NCBI GenBank assembly: GCA_025934615.1
Contig: JAICXS010000072.1
Coordinates: 1-7,825 of the forward strand
Direction of reading: 5' to 3'
DNA: 7,825 nucleotides
Origin: Nitrospiraceae bacterium
GTDB taxonomy: Bacteria > Nitrospirota > Nitrospiria > Nitrospirales > Nitrospiraceae
Position numbers and translations under genes: made by a program. Below are positions 4,950-7,825 of the stretch, piece after piece (positions within the stretch are counted from its first letter, which is position 1; the number at the start of each line of letters is the position of its first letter). The notes under the pieces are model-generated. The model did no database searches and was not told the origin of the DNA. It saw nothing but the letters and a program-made list of their open reading frames with translations.

Positions 4950-5657
4950 ATGATGCGAAAGCCAAACATTTTCAGCGGCGGCATGCGCCAGTGGCCCGAA
5001 AGTGAACGGCCCCGTGAGCGGCTCCTCAAAGAGGGTCCCGAATCGCTGTCCGATGCCCAGTTGATGGCCATTCTCCTACGCGTGGGCCGGCGGGATTCTT
5101 CGGCCATGCATGTTGCAATGGAATTACTGCAGCAACTCGGCGGTCTCCAGGGGTTAGCGAATCGTGGCATCGAGGAGCTGTGTCGGGTGCCCGGCGTGGG
5201 ACCGGCAAAAGCGGCTCAAGTCAGGGCTGCCATCGAGCTTGGCAAACGAGTCTTATCGGCTCCGCTTTCCACAGGGATGCGAATCGGTTCCAGCGCCGAT
5301 TTGTTCAAGCATTATTATCCGTTGCTTCGGGATTTGCGCCGGGAAATATTCAAGATCGTTCTATTGGATGCGAAACATACCGTCATTCGCGATGCCACTG
5401 TGTCGGAAGGATCGCTGACCCTCAGCATTGTCCATCCAAGAGAGGTGTTCAGCTTGGCTATCCGCGAGGCGGCGGCGGCTGTCATCTTCTTGCATAATCA
5501 TCCCAGTGGCGATCCGCAGCCGAGTACCGAGGATCGTGAACTGACACGGAGACTTGTCGCAGCCGGGGAACTCTTGGGCATTCAGGTGCTGGATCATCTC
5601 ATCATCGGCGATAACCGCTACCTCAGCTTTGCCGATCAAGGCTGGCTCCGCTCATAA
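4950..5657 (+). CDS. radC: RadC-family JAB/MPN-domain protein
   Basis: The 235-residue protein has the standard RadC layout: an N-terminal UPF0758 region (ERPRERLLKEGPESLSDAQL, 18-37), a helix-hairpin-helix-like segment ELCRVPGVGPAKAAQ (76-90), and a C-terminal JAB/MPN metalloprotease-like domain. The zinc-binding signature HNHPSGDPQPSTED (182-195) supplies His182, His184 and Asp195, with Glu165 in HPREVF as a possible catalytic acid, so the JAMM motif looks intact. The original link to radiation resistance in E. coli was later traced to another gene, and the true function is unclear; a role in DNA metabolism is often assumed. The start is uncertain. ATG at 4950 directly abuts AAAAGG and leaves no spacing, ATG at 4953 is little better, and ATG at 4983 lacks a good site but sits just before the conserved block. 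It is not clearly in an operon. Confidence 0.94.
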   Translation: MMRKPNIFSGGMRQWPESERPRERLLKEGPESLSDAQLMAILLRVGRRDSSAMHVAMELLQQLGGLQGLANRGIEELCRVPGVGPAKAAQVRAAIELGKRVLSAPLSTGMRIGSSADLFKHYYPLLRDLRREIFKIVLLDAKHTVIRDATVSEGSLTLSIVHPREVFSLAIREAAAAVIFLHNHPSGDPQPSTEDRELTRRLVAAGELLGIQVLDHLIIGDNRYLSFADQGWLRS

Positions 5658-5748
5658 GTTTCTCATCGCTATCCTTTATCGGCGTGCCTTTTCTGCTACA
5701 TGTCGTGCCGTTTCCTCTCTCTGTATCAAGTAAGGCTTTTTATGCCCG

Positions 5749-5777
5749 TTGACAGTCTTTTTTGCGAGGCCTAGGAT
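5749..5777 (+). promoter_or_regulatory. near-consensus sigma70 promoter of the EF-G-like gene
   Basis: A perfect -35 TTGACA (5749-5754) and TAGGAT (5772-5777, four of six matches to TATAAT) are separated by the ideal 17 bases. Transcription would start near 5784, about 20 bases before the ATG. This suggests the gene is expressed on its own rather than with radC, whose stop is 91 bases before the -35. Confidence 0.7.
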
Positions 5778-5791
5778 AAGGCAACTTTATC

Positions 5792-5799
5792 GAGGAGGG
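5792..5799 (+). promoter_or_regulatory. strong ribosome binding site deciding the EF-G-like start
   Basis: GAGGAGGG lies just before the ATG at 5805, with six bases between GGAGG and the start. An overlapping ATG at 5800 is out of frame and hits TGA two codons later, so 5805 is the start. Confidence 0.85.
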
Positions 5800-5804
5800 A
5801 TGCT

Positions 5805-7825
5805 ATGAAAGAGCCCCGAGTCGACCCTATCCGGAACGTCGCGCTCATCGGTTCAACGGGAGCAGGGAAAACGTCGTTGGTTGATGCGCTTCTCTACACA
5901 GCCGGCATAATTCCTTCTATCGGATCGATCGCCAGCGGCAATACGATTTCAGATTTTGAGCCCGAAGAGATTCATCGCAAAGTCTCGATCAGCAGCACCG
6001 TCGCTCATTTTTCCTCAAAAGAGACTATGTTGAACATTATTGATACGCCGGGTGCCGCCAGCTTTCTCGGCGAAGCCAAAGTCGCCCTTCGTGCGGTGGA
6101 TGGGGCGGTCATCGTCATCGGAGCTTCCACCGGCGTTCGGTCTGAGCTTGAGTCACTAATAGCCGTGCTTGATGAGCTGGAGTTGCCTTGCCTGTTGTTA
6201 ATCAATGAACTGGATAAAGAACGGACCGATTGGACCGCCACTCTTCAAGAATGCCAAGAGGTCTTTAAACGAACCGTGCTTCCTGTCACCATTCCGATTG
6301 GCGCTGAACGACAATTAGAGGGCGTCATTGATGTGGCTCGTGGAGTCTCCCTTCGCTCAACGAAAGAGAGTCCAAAAGTTTGCCAAGGGACTGTGGCGGC
6401 TGATCTCGAACTGATCGCGAGCGAGGCGCGAAAGAAACTGGTCGAAGGCGTAGCGGAAATCGACGATCGATTGCTGGAAAAATATTTGGCGGAAGGAGAC
6501 CTCCCGACGCCAGAAGTATTTGAAGGGTTGAAACTTGGCACACTGGCAAACAAATGCATACCTGTCATATGTAGTTCAGTCATTCAGAATGTCGGTGTTG
6601 CCGCGCTGCTGGATGCGATCGTCATGTATCTTCCATCGCCCAGCGAACATAGGGCACACCATCCTTTGAATGGTAGTAGTCTTGGGGGTGAGCCGGTGAC
6701 CAGGCAAGCCGATGAGACCGATCCGTTTTCTGCGTTTGTCTTTAAAACGATTATCGATCCGTTCGTAGGTAGGTTGTCATATGTGAGAGTGCTATCGGGA
6801 GCTTTGGAAGCCGATGCCACGTTCTACAATACAACCAGGCAGATTCGGGAAAAAGGCGGACATTTGTTCTCGATCCTGGGCAAGAAATATTTGCCGGTCA
6901 AGCGGGCGATAGCCGGTGACATTGTCGCGATCGGAAAATTGAAAGACACCCAGACCGGCGACACAATTTGTGATGAGCACCATCCGATTCAGTACCCTCG
7001 ATTGCAACTGACTCGTCCGGTTATGTCCTTTGCCTTGGAACCGAAGTCGAAAACCGATATCGAGAAGGTCAGCTTAGGTCTTCATAAGTTGGTCGAGGAA
7101 GATCCCACCTTGGAATTTGTCCGGAATCAGGAAACGAAAGAAATGATCCTGAGCGGCATGGGACAATTGCACGTGGATGTGACATTTGAAAAACTTCGGC
7201 GTAAGTATGGCGCCGACGTCATCGTTCATACCCCGAAAGTGCCTTATAAAGAGACCATCCGAAACATGGCCCAAGCCCAGGGCAAATATAAAAAACAAAC
7301 CGGCGGTCACGGACAATTCGGCGATTGTTGGCTTCAACTCGATCCGCTTCCGCGCGGCAAGGGGTTTGAATTCGTCAATCATGTCGTGGGTGGCGCTATC
7401 CCTCGCAATTTTATTCCGGCCGTCGAAAAGGGAGTGATTGAAGCTTTGCATGAAGGCATGCTGGCCGGATTCCCGGTCGTCGATATTCGCGTGACCGTCT
7501 ACGACGGGTCATATCACACGGTGGACTCCTCGGAGATGTCCTTTAAGATTGCCGCATCCATGGGATTCAGAAAAGCCTTGGAGTCCGCTCATCCGGTGCT
7601 GCTGGAACCTATCATGAGCGTCGAAGTCAGCGTACCGGACGAAGTGGTTGGCGGCGTGATCGGGGATATGAACTCCCGGCGAGGTCGTATCGTCGGCGTG
7701 ATCGCGAAGGGTACGTCAGAGACCATTAAAGCTCAAGTGCCACTTTCAGAAATGTTGAAGTACTCGTTGTCTTTAAACGCTATTACCGGTGGGCGCGGAA
7801 CATACACGATGGAATTTTCACATTA
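5805..7825 (+). CDS. elongation factor G-like GTPase (EF-G2 type), 3' end outside window
   Basis: The frame is open for 673 codons to the window edge without a stop; family members are about 690-700 residues, so only a short tail is missing. The five-domain EF-G plan is visible: G domain to about 300, domain II from about 306 (DPFSAFVFKTI), domain III from about 405 (PVMSFALEPKSK), domain IV from about 486 with KQTGGHGQFGD and DGSYHTVDSSEM (567-578), and domain V from about 598. Many genomes label such genes fusA or fusA2, but this is the paralogous EF-G-like family, related to Thermus EF-G-2, whose cellular role is not settled. The P-loop GSTGAGKT (16-23) is intact. G3 reads DTPGAASF (80-87) where translating EF-G has DTPGHVDF, so the catalytic His is Ala84. 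G4 reads NELD (134-137) where NKxD is usual. It is probably not the main translocase, and its GTPase may be altered. Confidence 0.93.
   Translation, partial: MKEPRVDPIRNVALIGSTGAGKTSLVDALLYTAGIIPSIGSIASGNTISDFEPEEIHRKVSISSTVAHFSSKETMLNIIDTPGAASFLGEAKVALRAVDGAVIVIGASTGVRSELESLIAVLDELELPCLLLINELDKERTDWTATLQECQEVFKRTVLPVTIPIGAERQLEGVIDVARGVSLRSTKESPKVCQGTVAADLELIASEARKKLVEGVAEIDDRLLEKYLAEGDLPTPEVFEGLKLGTLANKCIPVICSSVIQNVGVAALLDAIVMYLPSPSEHRAHHPLNGSSLGGEPVTRQADETDPFSAFVFKTIIDPFVGRLSYVRVLSGALEADATFYNTTRQIREKGGHLFSILGKKYLPVKRAIAGDIVAIGKLKDTQTGDTICDEHHPIQYPRLQLTRPVMSFALEPKSKTDIEKVSLGLHKLVEEDPTLEFVRNQETKEMILSGMGQLHVDVTFEKLRRKYGADVIVHTPKVPYKETIRNMAQAQGKYKKQTGGHGQFGDCWLQLDPLPRGKGFEFVNHVVGGAIPRNFIPAVEKGVIEALHEGMLAGFPVVDIRVTVYDGSYHTVDSSEMSFKIAASMGFRKALESAHPVLLEPIMSVEVSVPDEVVGGVIGDMNSRRGRIVGVIAKGTSETIKAQVPLSEMLKYSLSLNAITGGRGTYTMEFSH

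Noticed and set aside
5670..5745. Possible intrinsic terminator after radC
   Set aside because: The region is T-rich with short CGGC/GCCG complements, but the stem is only four pairs with a loop of more than 20 bases and no stem directly abuts a U-run.
6005..7451. Several - strand frames of 70-125 codons opposite the EF-G-like gene
   Set aside because: They lie wholly within a gene with continuous, well-conserved EF-G domains and show no domain or ribosome site of their own.
1..7825. CRISPR array, phage, toxin-antitoxin or defence system
   Set aside because: There are no regularly spaced repeats of array length, no integrase, transposase, nuclease or toxin motifs; every substantial gene is a housekeeping or widely conserved type.

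Overview
The window looks like ordinary chromosome from a free-living Gram-negative-type bacterium, most probably a Nitrospira-like member of the Nitrospirota. This is an inference from moderate GC content, the gene set, a short CxxC/CxxC zinc-ribbon protein of a kind I associate with Nitrospira, and a divergent EF-G-like protein. No 16S rRNA or other decisive marker is present. Nearly all the sequence is housekeeping. I see no phage, plasmid, defence, CRISPR, tRNA or rRNA gene.

Layout. (1) Positions 1-1595 are read on the + strand: the 3' part of purD (purine synthesis), a short TsaC/YrdC-type threonylcarbamoyl-AMP synthase (tRNA t6A modification), and a small predicted lipoprotein with a coiled coil and a Lys/Ala-rich tail. 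(2) Positions 1615-4367 are read on the - strand in the order rsmD, coaD, aspC-type aminotransferase, fmdB-type zinc ribbon. The first three are joined by two 4-base ATGA stop/start overlaps, so they are probably one translationally coupled operon. It is preceded by a recognisable sigma70-type promoter at 4392-4421. FmdB follows after a 109-base gap that contains a possible promoter of its own. (3) Positions 4368-4949 look empty at first sight. They hold a 57-codon zinc-ribbon gene on the - strand (4572-4745), a + strand promoter-like site (4451-4480) that fires towards two strong hairpins with no + strand gene close behind it, and an AT-richer spacer with short repeats upstream of radC. (4) Positions 4950-5657 are radC, a JAB/MPN-domain protein. 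(5) From 5805 to the end of the window is an EF-G-like GTPase open for 673 codons. It has a near-consensus promoter and a strong Shine-Dalgarno site, and its stop lies outside the window.

The proteins serve separate core functions: purine synthesis, tRNA t6A, 16S rRNA m2G966 methylation, coenzyme A synthesis, amino-acid transamination and a translation-factor relative. The rsmD-coaD pairing is a very common bacterial arrangement. I did not find a convincing new multi-gene system. The points most worth a second look are the altered GTPase motifs of the EF-G-like protein (DTPGA and NELD), the promoter-plus-hairpins unit at 4451-4561, the hidden zinc-ribbon gene, and the 20-bp-spaced repeats upstream of radC that may be an old insertion-sequence end.
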